A stretch of 64,000 nucleotides of DNA from Motacilla alba alba (Eukaryota; Chordata; Aves; Passeriformes; Motacillidae): positions 3,534,001 through 3,598,000 of the forward strand of contig NC_052027.1 of assembly GCF_015832195.1 (NCBI RefSeq), given 5' to 3'. Shown piece by piece: positions 49,561 to 60,150 of this stretch (within the stretch, counting starts at the first letter, position 1; each line of letters begins with the position of its first letter). The notes under the pieces were generated by a model that saw only the letters and a list, made by a program, of their open reading frames with translations, ran no database searches and was not told the origin of the DNA. The position numbers and the translations under genes were made by a program.

Positions 49561-52320
49561 CGGTGGGCAGTGCTGGGAGAGCGTGAATGTGATCAGGAGA
49601 AGAAGGGGAAGCTCGTCTCGACAGCGCGTTTCCTCCGCCTGTGCTAGCGGGGAAACCGAGCCTCCCTCCGCCTTGCTGCCCCAGTTTGTCTCTTGCGGGC
49701 AGCGCGCACTCCTCGTTCCATCTGCACCGAGGGCAGGTAAACGAGAAAGTGCAGGAGGAACAAGGCGCTCAGTCACTTGTGAGTGAGTGGCTTTGTCCCC
49801 GTGTGACCCATCCTAGCCAGCCTGCTGCGGGACATCAGCAGAAATCACAACACTGAATTTCACAGAGGTAAATCCTGCTTGGGGTCATAATCTGATTTAC
49901 GACCTTGAAATGTACAGAGTGACAGAAATGCAAGGACTCTGGCTGCCCCATGGAGCTGGAGTACAAGCTGTGCAAAGATTGGAGACACCAAAGGGGAGAG
50001 AAGGGAAAGTGGAGCCTCGTGTCCCTCATGGAGCCACTGAAGTGACGCTGGCATTCACTTGGCAGTGGAACTATACAGCCTGTCCATTTTACACTGCTCA
50101 CACCACATGCCTTCGCCAGTGGTGTCCCAAAATGTACTTTGCCTTAGCATCAGTCCAAATGCAATGAACAACTACTGTTGCAAGAGTTTCATCCAACTCG
50201 GACTGTGGCCAGATATGAAAATGTAAATTACTTCATGCTAAGAGAAAATAGCAATACTAAATGAGAAACTACAGAAAAAACACAATGCATAAACATATGC
50301 TCTTTCCCAAGAATATATGGACTATAATAAAACCCTACCAAACTTTATACTTAATGAAAAGGAGTACCAGTGGTTGAAATCCTCGAGCTGTTCAAATGTG
50401 TGATTTTTGTATCATCAATACGATCACTTTCTTCTCTAGTTGTGTCAATTAAGCCCTCTTAGTAATTTTGTTTTGGATTGCCATTTCCAAGGTTGCCAGA
50501 TTTACTCATTATTATTAGCAATGTAGAGCCAATTGTGCTTATCAACTGCAAACTTCATGTTTCCGTTTCTCAAGCAAACAGCAAGTTGTCCTAATTACTT
50601 GCCCAAAACATTGTACATAATGCATTTTAATTCTTCTGTGCTCCATTAAATAGATACCAGCCAAATTATCTTAATCAGAAAGATGCACTAATAGATGTAG
50701 TCTTTGTACATTTCTAAATAAAACTTTTTAATTTTTATTAAAATTTTAATTTTTTTTAATTTAAAATTTTTAATTTCAGTTCATTTTGTACTGAAAAAAA
50801 ATCAGTATGTATTTTACAGAACAAAGCAATTCCTTAGAGATGCTACTTCATCCTTTACTTGGATGGAAAAGCAGAATGGCTGATCCACCACTTCCTTCAC
50901 TAAAATCAGTATATAAATAGTTCTGTTACAAGGAAAGTATTAGCACAAAAAAAAAAAAAAAAGAAAAAAAAAGAAAAAACTGGGAGTTCTTAGACTCTAA
51001 AAAAACAATTCTGAGGCAGTCTTGGAAAGTGTCAGTGAGACAAGAATAAATTCTCAGATGAATTCTTTATCTGTCACAGGCTTGTCCTGCAAATTTGAAC
51101 TTATCCAGAGAAGATGGTGCCTACTGGTTCATAATCCAGCTTTCTGCCCAATATACTTATTGCAGGTCACTTTGTAAGGTCTAAAAGTTAATTAGTGCTG
51201 AAGTTCTCTGGAAATGCATCAAAGGTTTCTGAGGACATGACTGGGGCCTTGGTCCAAAACAAATCAGCATCTGGAATTAGATATCATTAACGTCTTAACG
51301 TGAAAAAAAGCTTTTTATATGCCATACATCTTCAATTTCTGCACATGGAAAACTGGGACACAAGGAAGTTCAGGCTGAATATTAAAACCATCCATCAGTT
51401 TTAAATCAGTGGGGAGAACTATCTATTTTGAAGCAAATTATTTAATTTTTGTGCAGTACTTGAACTGCTGGTTCAGTTCAGTACATATTCAGTGGATTTC
51501 CAGTGTGCAGGATTGTTTGTCTACTTTTTTTTCTTTTATTTTGAAAGAAAACTTTATTAGGAGAGGTTACATAATTATGCTTTTTCCCTCCAGGAAAAAT
51601 ATTTGAATGCATTTCAGAGGGGGCAGTAAGAGAGTAGCATTTTAAAATGTAGGGATTTATCTAGAACCAGAATACCTCTCATGGTCCAAAAGCCAAAAAA
51701 TAAATAAAAAAATAGATTAATTCTATATTAGGTGATATATATTTAATAAATTACAGCTTTTAAACCAACTTTTCTGCTCTTGGAGCTTCTTGTTTTCCTT
51801 CATGCTGTATTTGTTTTGATCCACCGGGATCTGTCCCCTGTTCACCCTGTCAGTGTTTGCATTAATCCAGTAGCTTAGAGGAGCTTTATGTAATTGGGAA
51901 TTCCTCCTCTGACACTGCTCGTGGGGTCACTCTTCTGTTTACTCATCTTCTACCTTATCTGCAGCAAAGGAGAAGACAGACGAGTGTAAACATAACAGAA
52001 ATAGCACATTTGTTCACAGGAATTAGTACTGGATTAACCAGTGGTGTCACAGAAAAGAAATAAACCATCTCCCCAACACGCCAAGTTCAACTTCCACACT
52101 TCTTTATGAAAAGCAGCTGCTGAAACAAAATATGCTCAGTCAGTGTATGATGTTTAATGCGATAGCAGGTAAGAATTCATTCTTTTCATTTGTCCAGACG
52201 ATGGATTATGATTTTCACCCTGAACGACCTAGCTTTCCACTGCCCACATCCGTACTGCCTGCTAACCACTCCCTTTCCAGCAACTCCTGCAAACATCAGC
52301 AAACTCCACCGTACTAACGA
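49561..52320. other. Intergenic region between GXYLT2 and SHQ1
   Basis: AT-rich, with an A/T-only stretch near 50727-50778 that reads similarly on both strands, and an A-rich simple repeat near 50947-50980. No gene, RNA or known transposon recognised. Confidence 0.7.
50947..50980. repeat. A-rich simple repeat
   Basis: Near-continuous A run interrupted by single G residues. Confidence 0.85.
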
Positions 52321-52648
52321 GCAGCAAGAATTCACAGCACATCTTCGACTTTCTGCCCGTTTCCCGCACAGGAGCAGAGCTACAAACGTCGGGCGGCGGG
52401 GAGAGCCCGCGGGGCGGGAGGTGCTGAGGGGCGGCCATGAGGGGAGCGCCTGTACGCCACCAAATTTACGGGCGGCAAGAATTTACAGCACATCTTGGAC
52501 TTTCTGCGCGTTTCCCGCACGGGAGCAGAGCGATAAACACCGGGCGGCGGGGCAGAGCCCGTGGGGCGGGGCGGGAGGCGCTGAGGGGCGGCCATGAGGG
52601 GAGCGCCCGTAACGGAGCGGGAGGCGCTGAGGGGCGGCCATGAGGGGA
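52321..52648. repeat. Tandem duplication in the SHQ1 promoter
   Basis: A unit of about 151 bp beginning gcagcaagaattcacagcac (52321) is repeated from 52472 (gcggcaagaatttacagcac), with a third, partial copy of its end at about 52614-52648. The phrase gcggccatgagggg occurs three times (52431, 52588, 52635). Copies share about 85-90% by eye, so the duplication is fairly recent. Confidence 0.85.
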
Positions 52649-52736
52649 CGGGGCGGGCTCGCCCGAGTGCGCGTGCGCGGCTCCGCCCCGGTGCGGGCGG
52701 GCGCGGGAAGCGGCGGCGGGAGCGGCGCGGTGCTCA
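52380..52736 (+). promoter_or_regulatory. SHQ1: SHQ1 CpG-island promoter and untranslated exon 1
   Basis: CpG-dense DNA ending in a consensus donor GCTCA|GTGAGT (exon end 52736). An NRF1-like site (tgcgcgtgcgc, 52668-52678) and GC boxes (ctccgcccc, ggggcggg) lie just upstream. No TATA box. It joins in a plausible way to the coding exon at 54837. The exon's 5' boundary is unknown. Confidence 0.7.
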
Positions 52737-54836
52737 GTGAGTGACGCGGGCGGGCACGGCCGGGGCTCTTCCCGGCGCTATTCCCGGGATTCTCCCGCTG
52801 CCGGCCGCCTTCCCCGAGGGCTCTGTGCCCTTGCAGGGCTCGCTGCTGGGTGGCTGAGGGAGGGTACGGCCGCAGGTCGGTGCGTGGCCCGGTGTGACGG
52901 CACCGGCGGGAGGCTGTGTCCAGTGCAGGCTCCTCAGTGCAGGAAAGACAAGGAGAGGGAGCAAAGGTGCTGAGGGGGCTGGAGCATCTCTCTGATGGGG
53001 GGAGACTGCGGGAGCTGGGCCTGGTTAGGCTGGGGAAGAGAAAGACGGGATTAATGTACATTAATACCGCCAAGAGGTGTCAGAGGACGGGAGCAGACTG
53101 TTCAGGGGTGCCCAGCGATAGGACGGGGAGCAGTGCCCGTAAAATGAAACACAGAAAGTTTCGCCTCAACATGAGGAATGGCTTTTCCATGGCGAGTGGC
53201 AGAGCGCTGAGCGGCCTGCTCGGGCAGTGTGGAGCCTCCCTCTCTGAGGACATTGCCAGCCCACCGGGGGTTCCTGTGTCACCTGCTCCAGGTGACCCCA
53301 GGCCCCCCAAGCCGAGCGAGTCTGTGTTTTAACGCCGAGCCTCGCATGCTCCATCCCTGGCCTGGCCCTGCTCCCTCTGCCTTTCCCTAGGGCCCAGGAC
53401 AGGCTGGGGAGTGTGATTATTTGGGATACCTGCGGTCTGAGTGTTGTGTCCCAGTGGTTCCTCAGCTGTGAGATATCGGGGATTTGTGTAGCAGCCCCCC
53501 GAGAGGGGTTTGGGGTGATTAATTTGGGCCAGGGATGCTCCAAGTGCAGCAGGAGAGCAGGGCAGGGGGAGCTGGGCCTGGTTTTGGGGATGCTGTTTAT
53601 TTGTGGACCTTTGACTGGGGAAAATAAAAATGCACACTGGCAGGTCATCCCTGAAGAATCCCAATGAGCTGTTGGGGTTTTGGTGCCTCTTTGCTGTGCT
53701 TGTGGTGTTGAGAGAAGAAGAAAATCCACAGGAAGGTGCAGCTGGTGTACAGGTGTAGGTGTTCTGCAAGCCAGGTGCTTCAGTTTAGGTACAATTCCAT
53801 AAAACACCTGGCAGCTTCTCAGCCTGGAATGGGGGGGGAATGTTGCCCCAGGAATCATGTGATATTGTGGAATGGGAAGTTTTAATGTTTTTCATACCTG
53901 CTAAATAAGGCTAATTACCCATATGAGGAAAAGGGTGCTCTGTTAATTTAGCCTTGTTAGTGGTTAATGATTTCTGGCTGTTCATGGAACTGTCAGAATG
54001 GGGATGTGTTTAGCAGAGGTAACTGAAAGTGAGTGAAAAGTAGTTATTTCCCAAATAATAGTTCTGTTTTGGTTTTATTTGTTTAAATATTTAAAATATT
54101 TTTGGTTTAAAAAGCTTATTTTCAAAACTGTGTGACCTTTTGTAAACACACCTTCCAAAACAAACAAAAAAAATCCCCAAACAATCCATAACTGGGTACT
54201 AAATTAAACCTGAGATGAGAAGCTATTGAAAGGCAATAATTGCAATAAAGCAATTGAGTATTAGGTAAATAGCACGATATAAATTCCTTTTCTTGTGCTA
54301 AACATATACACGTGCCAGTGTGTATACATACATATGGTTCTGAGGGGTGTTACCTAAACTGCCCTTGAATCTGTTCCTCATGTTCTGGCTAATACGTGTG
54401 TGAATTACAAGACACAGCTCTATTTTTTGGAAGTATTACTTGTTTTTAGGATTTTTTTTTTTTAATAGTGATTTGTGTTCAGTTCACTAGAGAACTGCAA
54501 AGGTCTAAGATCTGCTGTGTTTGAAATTATAAATAACAGGAAAAGCTGGAAAGTTTTAGGACTGAATTTTAATGTGGTTTTCCCATGGCATGGAACAGGT
54601 GCTTTCCAATTCTCCAGCTCTGCATTCAGTTGTTTCATTGAGGTGCAGACAGGTGGTTCCTTCATGTTTCTGATAACACTTTCATGCTGTTGTCATCGGT
54701 GTTTTCTTCTTGAGCACATGGAAGATAATTAATGTGGGAATCTGAGATGTTCTTACAGGATTTTGGAGAGACACCACTTGCTCTCATAAATTGGTAGCTG
54801 CAATAATCTCATTTTTTTCTTTTCCTGTTTCTACAG
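52737..54836. other. SHQ1 intron 1
   Basis: Holds a CR1 fragment (52950-53265). The remainder is unremarkable; T-rich towards the acceptor. Confidence 0.75.
52950..53265 (+). mobile_element. CR1 LINE fragment in SHQ1 intron 1
   Basis: Plus-strand CR1: ggggctggagcatctctctg, gggagctgggcctggttagg, ctggggaagagaaagacggg, attaatgtacattaatacc, gtgcccagcgataggacggg, aagtttcgcctcaacatgag, cggcctgctcgggcagtgtg, then tctctgaggacattgcc. About 315 bp of the 3' half; the last ~100 bp of a full tail are missing or diverged. Same orientation as SHQ1. Confidence 0.92.
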
Positions 54837-55019
54837 GGCTGCACAAGCAGCGTTTGCTTTTCCTGCTGGATTCATCATGATAACCCCAGCTTTTGAACTG
54901 ACCCAGGACCCGGATTTCCTTACAGTAAAAATCAGAGTGCCTTATGCCAGAGCTTCAGAGTTTGACATTTACTTTGAAGGGGAAGATTTCAAATTTTATG
55001 CTAAGCCATACTTTCTCAG
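54837..55019 (+). CDS. SHQ1: SHQ1 exon 2 (first coding exon)
   Basis: Acceptor TTTCTACAG|GGCT; 40 nt of leader; ATG at 54877 in a TTCATC context (A at -3). Encodes residues 1-47 plus two bases of Arg48, ending KPYFLR. The exon ends CTCAG before a GC donor at 55020-55021. Confidence 0.94.
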
Positions 55020-58000
55020 GCAAGTAGGGGAAAAAGTTTTCAAAAGTTGATCTTCACAGTAGGAAATGAACTTAATATTGGTTCCCTTCAGAATGTTCTT
55101 CATCTGCAGCTTTTATTCTCCTGACTGCAGACAGCTCAGTTCATGCAAAGATTTGGTTTTTTTGGATCTGGCCTCTTTGTTCCAAGGCATTAAATCATAT
55201 TAAAGGGAGTTGAAAGAAATACTTTTCTAAATTTACTGTACAATGGCTTTTTAATTGTAGATGGCCAGACAGCTCTCTGGGTGTAAATTTTGTAGAGAGT
55301 GTCTTTTCCTGAGAGGAATCCAGGGGGATTGAGCTGCATGGATTGCATTACTGTGAAGAGGGGTGTAGCTAAGTCCTTTGTGCTGCTTTTGGAGTGTGCC
55401 TTACATTTTTATAGGCTGAGACATGAACTAGCAGAATTAGTCAGGCTTTCAGTAAGGCATCTCATTTTTTGCCTGCAGATTGACACTTCCTGGAAGAATT
55501 GTGGAGGATGGCAGAGAAAAAGCATCTTACAATACTGATGAAGGTATTGGTATCTGTGTCAAAAATGTTGCTATTTCCAGTAATTTATGCTTTAAAACAA
55601 ACAAAAAAGAGATAAAGCAATAAATTTGTTGCTTGCAGAGCCTTTATTACATGACTTAAGACAATAATCAGGTGAATGTAGCTTCTGTGGATTGTTTGGT
55701 GTAAGGATTAAAAATTAAATAAAGCTTGCTGTCTTGTGTTGGTTTGTGTTTATACAATGTAAGTCAGGAGACTTCAAGTAGTTAAATATTCTCTTTCATG
55801 TTTTACCATTAAAATCCTGAATTGTTATGAAATAAGGTTAAAAACATGCACAGGGATCAATGAAAAATAAAATGTTACCTACATGTGTCCTACTTCCTCT
55901 GAGCCTTTCTCATAGAGGAAGAATGCTCATTTGCCTGTCTCAGATATTTTAATGCAATAATTATATTCCTACTTTCTTTTAAGGTACTTTTACAATTCAG
56001 TTGCCCAAGGAGGTTCCTGGCCAATATTTTGAGGGGCTGGACATGCTGACATCTCTTTTAGCACCAAAGAAATCAAGATCAGCAAAACCTTTGGTAGAAG
56101 AGATGGGTATGACAAAATCAATCTGCTTTATACAAGATGATACGTGTGTGTAATGAAACAGTTATAGATCTGTAGAGGGATACATGTAGAAAAGTACAAT
56201 ATTTTTATTATTGACTATTAAAGTACAATATTTTTATTATTGATCTCCAAGGTATGAGAAGGGTGTGAATAAATCAAAGTATGGATAAGAGCAGAAATCA
56301 ATACATTGCAGATCATACACATGTCAACTTTAGGGGTTTAGTTATGTTTAAATCTTTCCAAAATATGCTTAAAATGTGCTTTAAAAAATGCTAATGCTCT
56401 GTAGGGCTTTGTACCCCTCTAGTGGCTGTAGAACACATACACAGTTGAGTCTTCTGCTTTCTACAAACTACAGCTGGACTATTAGCTCAAGTGAGAAGCT
56501 GATTAAAACCACAGGTTCTAGTGCACATCTTGCTTAACATCAGTATTTAACAGACAAAAATGTTTGGCTGTCTCTGATTTTTTAATTCCTGGCTTAAATT
56601 ACTGATAACACACTTCGGTTCTGTCAGGGTTCTCCCAGCATCAAATGCTGATCTTACTGAATCCAGTGGAAGATGTATTTCAGTCTGAGGGAGTGCATTT
56701 AAAATTTAGTGTCCCCCATGGTCAGTTTTGAAAGTTGGGGAGTTTGAAGCAGGACTTGTGGGTTAGAGATTTTTATGACCCGGTGTTGAGTGAGATTTCT
56801 TAATAAATGCAATAAAATAGGAAAGGCGAGCACCAGCAGCACAATAAACCTTTCAAGGAAATAACATGTATTTTTCTATGCAATATTGTTCTTTCTCTGA
56901 CCATGCTGTAGATACAGCTGCCTCTGCTGAGCTGTCTGAAGAGAATGAAGAAGAATTTGACTGGGAAATGGAACAGATTCCTTATGAAGAAAGCCCTCCA
57001 CCACTGCAGCACCCCTATGGGTTTGGGAATTTGCGCTCAGGGGTGTTCCAGAGGCTGCAGGTAGGTGCACTTTGTCTTCTCCTGTCCTACAAGTTCTGGG
57101 TAACTCTGGAGGCTTCCTGCCTCACAAGGCAACAACTTTGGAAAAGTGCAGCTCAGTTATGTAATTCTAACTTACTATTGTATGAATTCTGGTGTTCACA
57201 GGGCTTGGAGCAGGATTGCTGTTTATGGATAAAGTATTTACATTCTGGTTGGACGTGCATGCTGCTTTATTACCATGAAATTTGTGAAGAAATTTCCCAT
57301 CAGGAAATGGGATGGCAAATAACTACCTAATGAGGTTTAAAAGGGCACTGCAATTGCCTGTTAATTAACGTGCAGCCACTTCAGAGAGTTGAGAGCATTC
57401 TCAAAAGTCACAAATGCTGTGTGATTCTTGTCTGTGTTGAGGTTGTGTGCTTTTGTTTAACATTGCAAATTTATCATAATGCAAAATAACCTCCCTGCCT
57501 TATGATAAAATGGCCTGAATAGACTTGATAATATCATGAGTTCTAAGGAGCTTCAAAAAATTGCATTTCCTTGGAATTTTGATGTTTTATTTGCATAATG
57601 GAGCCTGAATTTGGAGGTTGGAGCTTTTCTAGGAATTTCAGTGCAATGCTGATAAGCATCCTTCTTAAATTCTTCCTGAAGAAATCTTGTGTGTACCAGA
57701 GGCTTGGTCCTGTAATTGTGTTGCCGTTTGCAGGATGAGCTCAGTGATGTTATTGACATTAAGGATCCAGACCAAACTCCTGCAGAGGAACGTAGGAGGA
57801 GACGTTTGGCAGCTGAGGCTGCCAAGTTTGAGCCTGATCATTACCTGTGAGTACTGATTAACTTCACCTGGCCAAGTACCTCTGGAACACATTCCCTTCT
57901 CACGAATGATTGGATTTAGGATCACTTCTGGAAAGAACAGCTTTGCTTTTGGTCTGGTTTTGTCTCATCAGAGCAGGCCTTAGTGGGTATTTTTAGTATG

Positions 58001-60099
58001 ACACTGACACGAAACATTGCTCACCTGTTTTGGGGTTACTCAACTGTTTAATCACTCTGTGTTGAAGGGGGGCTGCTGTCAGCTGTTGCAGAACCTTGTT
58101 TCAAACTTCATCTCTTCAGCAGCTGAGCAGCCACACCCCCCTGGCATCCTGGATTGACAAAATCAGAACTTTGTTTTCACCTTGTGAAAGAAGGATTAAT
58201 AAGCCATGCTTGTCTAGGAGGGGGGAATTTGAGTTTTGAAGCGATGAAATTTTGTCTTGGCTACTTTGTTTTTTGCCTTCACCATGTGAAACTTGTTTTA
58301 CAACAGAATGAAGAAAATGTCCAAACCAAAACTTTGTGTTTCTTTTATGTTTCATTGCATGTAGTGAGGTGAAAATGATTCTTTGTGCCTTTCAGGTTGA
58401 AGTATTTCAGGTCAAGTTAGGTTCAGATAAGTAAAGTAAATGAAAGCCATGAGACTTATTAATAAAGGGATTCCTGCAAGATGGATCTGGTGAGAGGAGA
58501 CGGTAGTTCCCACTGGGGAGAATTAGTACTGTGGTGTGTTTTGTGGGCACAGGAAGGCTTAACCCATTTTGGATTGTTTCAGAAGATGACTTTGCAAACC
58601 TGGAATTTTTCCTCAGCTGGATCTTTCCAAGGCATCCTCATGTCTTCCTGTAACACACAAAAAACAGAAGAGCTTTACTGAACTGCATTTCACTAGAGCT
58701 GAAGTAGTTCCTAACCTCTAATGGGATGCAAATTGCAGTAATTTCAGGTTTCAATTTTAGACTCTGTGTTCTGGCCTGGTAGAGCTACACCATTTAGTTT
58801 AATGGCTGTCTTGGTTGTTTCAGAACAGATGATACCAGCCTTTCTTCAACAGAAATTGTTTTTCTGAGGAGAACAGAAGCTCTGGGAGAAATGGGGGCAA
58901 ACAACTGTTCTCTTGGCCTTGAGGAAGGTGTAGCCTGGCTGATAAGTTGCTTTGACATTGAAGGGAGGCAACAAAAAAAATCTGTCACTGTGAGAGGGAA
59001 GCAGATTGCATTCTCTGTTTGGGTTTTGTGGGGGGATGAAGCAGGTATTGAGAAATTTCCTGTGTTTTTTTTTTCTTTTCCATTCTCAGTATTTATAGCA
59101 TTGTTTGGCTTGAAGAAAAAGCTCAGATGGTAAGAGGAGGCTCAGAACTTGAATCCTTTAGGATAAATCCTCACAGAATTACTAGGTTGAGATTTTTACC
59201 ACAGGGACTTTGTGCTGAGATGGAGGTGATCTCTCTTCCAGAATTCATGTACAACTCTTGTTTTTCCACCTTGCTGCTGCATCTCCTTGCTTAATGTCCA
59301 TCCCCATCCCTGCTTCACCTTTACCCTTCAGCTGCATGACTTCCTCCCCACCAAGTCCCTGGCTCTTATGTGGGAGAGCTACCCAACAGAATGATTTGTC
59401 TGAGAAGCCTTTGGAGTGTTTTCCTTTAGCTGCATTCAGAACAAATCGGGTTGGTTCAGCTTCATGTGATGCTGCAAGCTCATTAATTCCCTGGGCTTCT
59501 GGGTGGCTCAGGAAAGGTGTAGGTAAGGAAGGAATACTGAAACAGGAGAATATTGTGGTTTTTTTTATTCCCTGGGCTTCTGGGTGGCTCAGGAAAGGTG
59601 TAGGTAAGGAAGGAATACTGAAACGGGAGAATATTGTGGGGTTTTTTTATTCCCTGGGCTTCTGGGTGGCTCAGGAAAGGTGTAGGTAAGGAAGGAATAC
59701 TGAAACGGGAGAATATTGTGGGGTTTTTTTATTCCCTGGGCTTCTGGGTGGCTCAGGAAAGGTGTAGGTAAGGAAGGAATACTGAAACGGGAGAATATTG
59801 TGGTTTTTTTAGATAATTATTATTTTCTGCTTTAAAGTCAAAGAACATATTTCTAACATGGAAAATAACCTGGAGCCAAGTGAGATGTATTCTATGGATG
59901 TGTTAATATGTACCCACATATAATATGAATTGAAATAAATAGCATATGAATGTTCTTTTTATTTTCCCTAGAGCTGATTTTTTTGAAGATGAAGCTATTA
60001 AGCATCTTTTAAAGTACAAACCCTGGTGGATTGGTGCTCATAAAAAGATGACAGCCTTGCAGGGAGAAAGTCATCAGGAACATGACAGTCCTGCATTTG
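54877..60099 (+). CDS. SHQ1: SHQ1, H/ACA ribonucleoprotein assembly factor (5' part)
   Basis: SHQ1 is a chaperone that holds dyskerin (DKC1/NAP57) in the nucleoplasm and cytoplasm before it assembles into H/ACA snoRNPs, scaRNPs and telomerase. Exons: 54837-55019 (coding from 54877), 55479-55543, 55984-56106, 56912-57060, 57734-57846, 59972-60099. One continuous frame encodes about 240 residues of roughly 577 in human. Residues 1-95 form the CS/p23-like domain ([52 protein letters not shown]). An acidic linker follows ([13 protein letters not shown]), then [40 protein letters not shown] and [20 protein letters not shown], which begins the Shq1-specific domain. The rest lies beyond the right edge; no further SHQ1 exon was recognised from 60,100 to 64,000. 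The first coding intron is GC-AG. Confidence 0.96.
55479..55543 (+). CDS. SHQ1: SHQ1 exon 3 (65 bp)
   Basis: Residues 48-70: [20 protein letters not shown] then Glu. Acceptor TGCCTGCAG|ATTG, donor GAAG|GTATTG. Confidence 0.94.
55984..56106 (+). CDS. SHQ1: SHQ1 exon 4
   Basis: Residues 70-111: [40 protein letters not shown]. Acceptor CTTTTAAG|GTAC, donor GATGG|GTATGA. Completes the CS-like domain. Confidence 0.95.
56192..56243 (+). repeat. Two-copy direct repeat, 29-bp period
   Basis: aagtacaatatttttattat occurs at 56192 and 56221, spaced by cta-tta, in SHQ1 intron 4. Confidence 0.85.
56912..57060 (+). CDS. SHQ1: SHQ1 exon 5
   Basis: Residues 111-160: acidic linker [20 protein letters not shown], then [27 protein letters not shown]. 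Acceptor GCTGTAG|ATAC, donor CTGCAG|GTAGGT. Confidence 0.95.
57734..57846 (+). CDS. SHQ1: SHQ1 exon 6
   Basis: Residues 161-198: [38 protein letters not shown]. Acceptor TTTGCAG|GATG, donor TTACCT|GTGAGT. Confidence 0.95.
57847..59971. other. SHQ1 intron 6
   Basis: Contains the four-copy 81-82 bp minisatellite at 59486-59810, close to exon 7. No other gene or transposon recognised. Confidence 0.75.
59486..59810 (+). repeat. Minisatellite, four copies of an 81-82 bp unit
   Basis: Units begin attccctgggcttctgggtg at 59486, 59567, 59649 and 59731. They differ only at one A/G position (aacaggag in the first, aacgggag in the rest) and in the length of the closing T run and preceding G run. The near identity points to recent unequal exchange or slippage. 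Each unit contains tggctcag, then ggtgtaggtaagg, which resemble a 3' and a 5' splice site. Confidence 0.95.
59972..60099 (+). CDS. SHQ1: SHQ1 exon 7 (last in window)
   Basis: Residues 198-241: [42 protein letters not shown]. Acceptor TTCCCTAG|AGCT, donor TTTG|GTGAGA. A TA/CA microsatellite begins within about 10 nt of the donor. Confidence 0.95.
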
Positions 60100-60105
60100 G
60101 TGAGA

Positions 60106-60150
<45 letters not shown>

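Noticed and set aside
48652..49786. Plus-strand open frames of 259 and 365 codons across the GXYLT2 CpG island
   Set aside because: Arg/Ala/Gly/Pro-rich translations caused by high GC. They run antisense to GXYLT2 exon 1 and its promoter.
53166..53858. 230-codon minus-strand frame in SHQ1 intron 1
   Set aside because: It lies partly antisense to a CR1 fragment and has no recognisable protein family.
59258..59689. 143-codon plus-strand frame with repeated [16 protein letters not shown] peptides
   Set aside because: The peptide repetition comes from the 81-82 bp minisatellite, whose unequal unit lengths break the frame; it is not a repeat protein.
60108..60150. CRISPR-like or regular repeat array
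   Set aside because: Simple dinucleotide microsatellite. There are no spacer-separated repeats anywhere in the window, and the DNA is clearly vertebrate.
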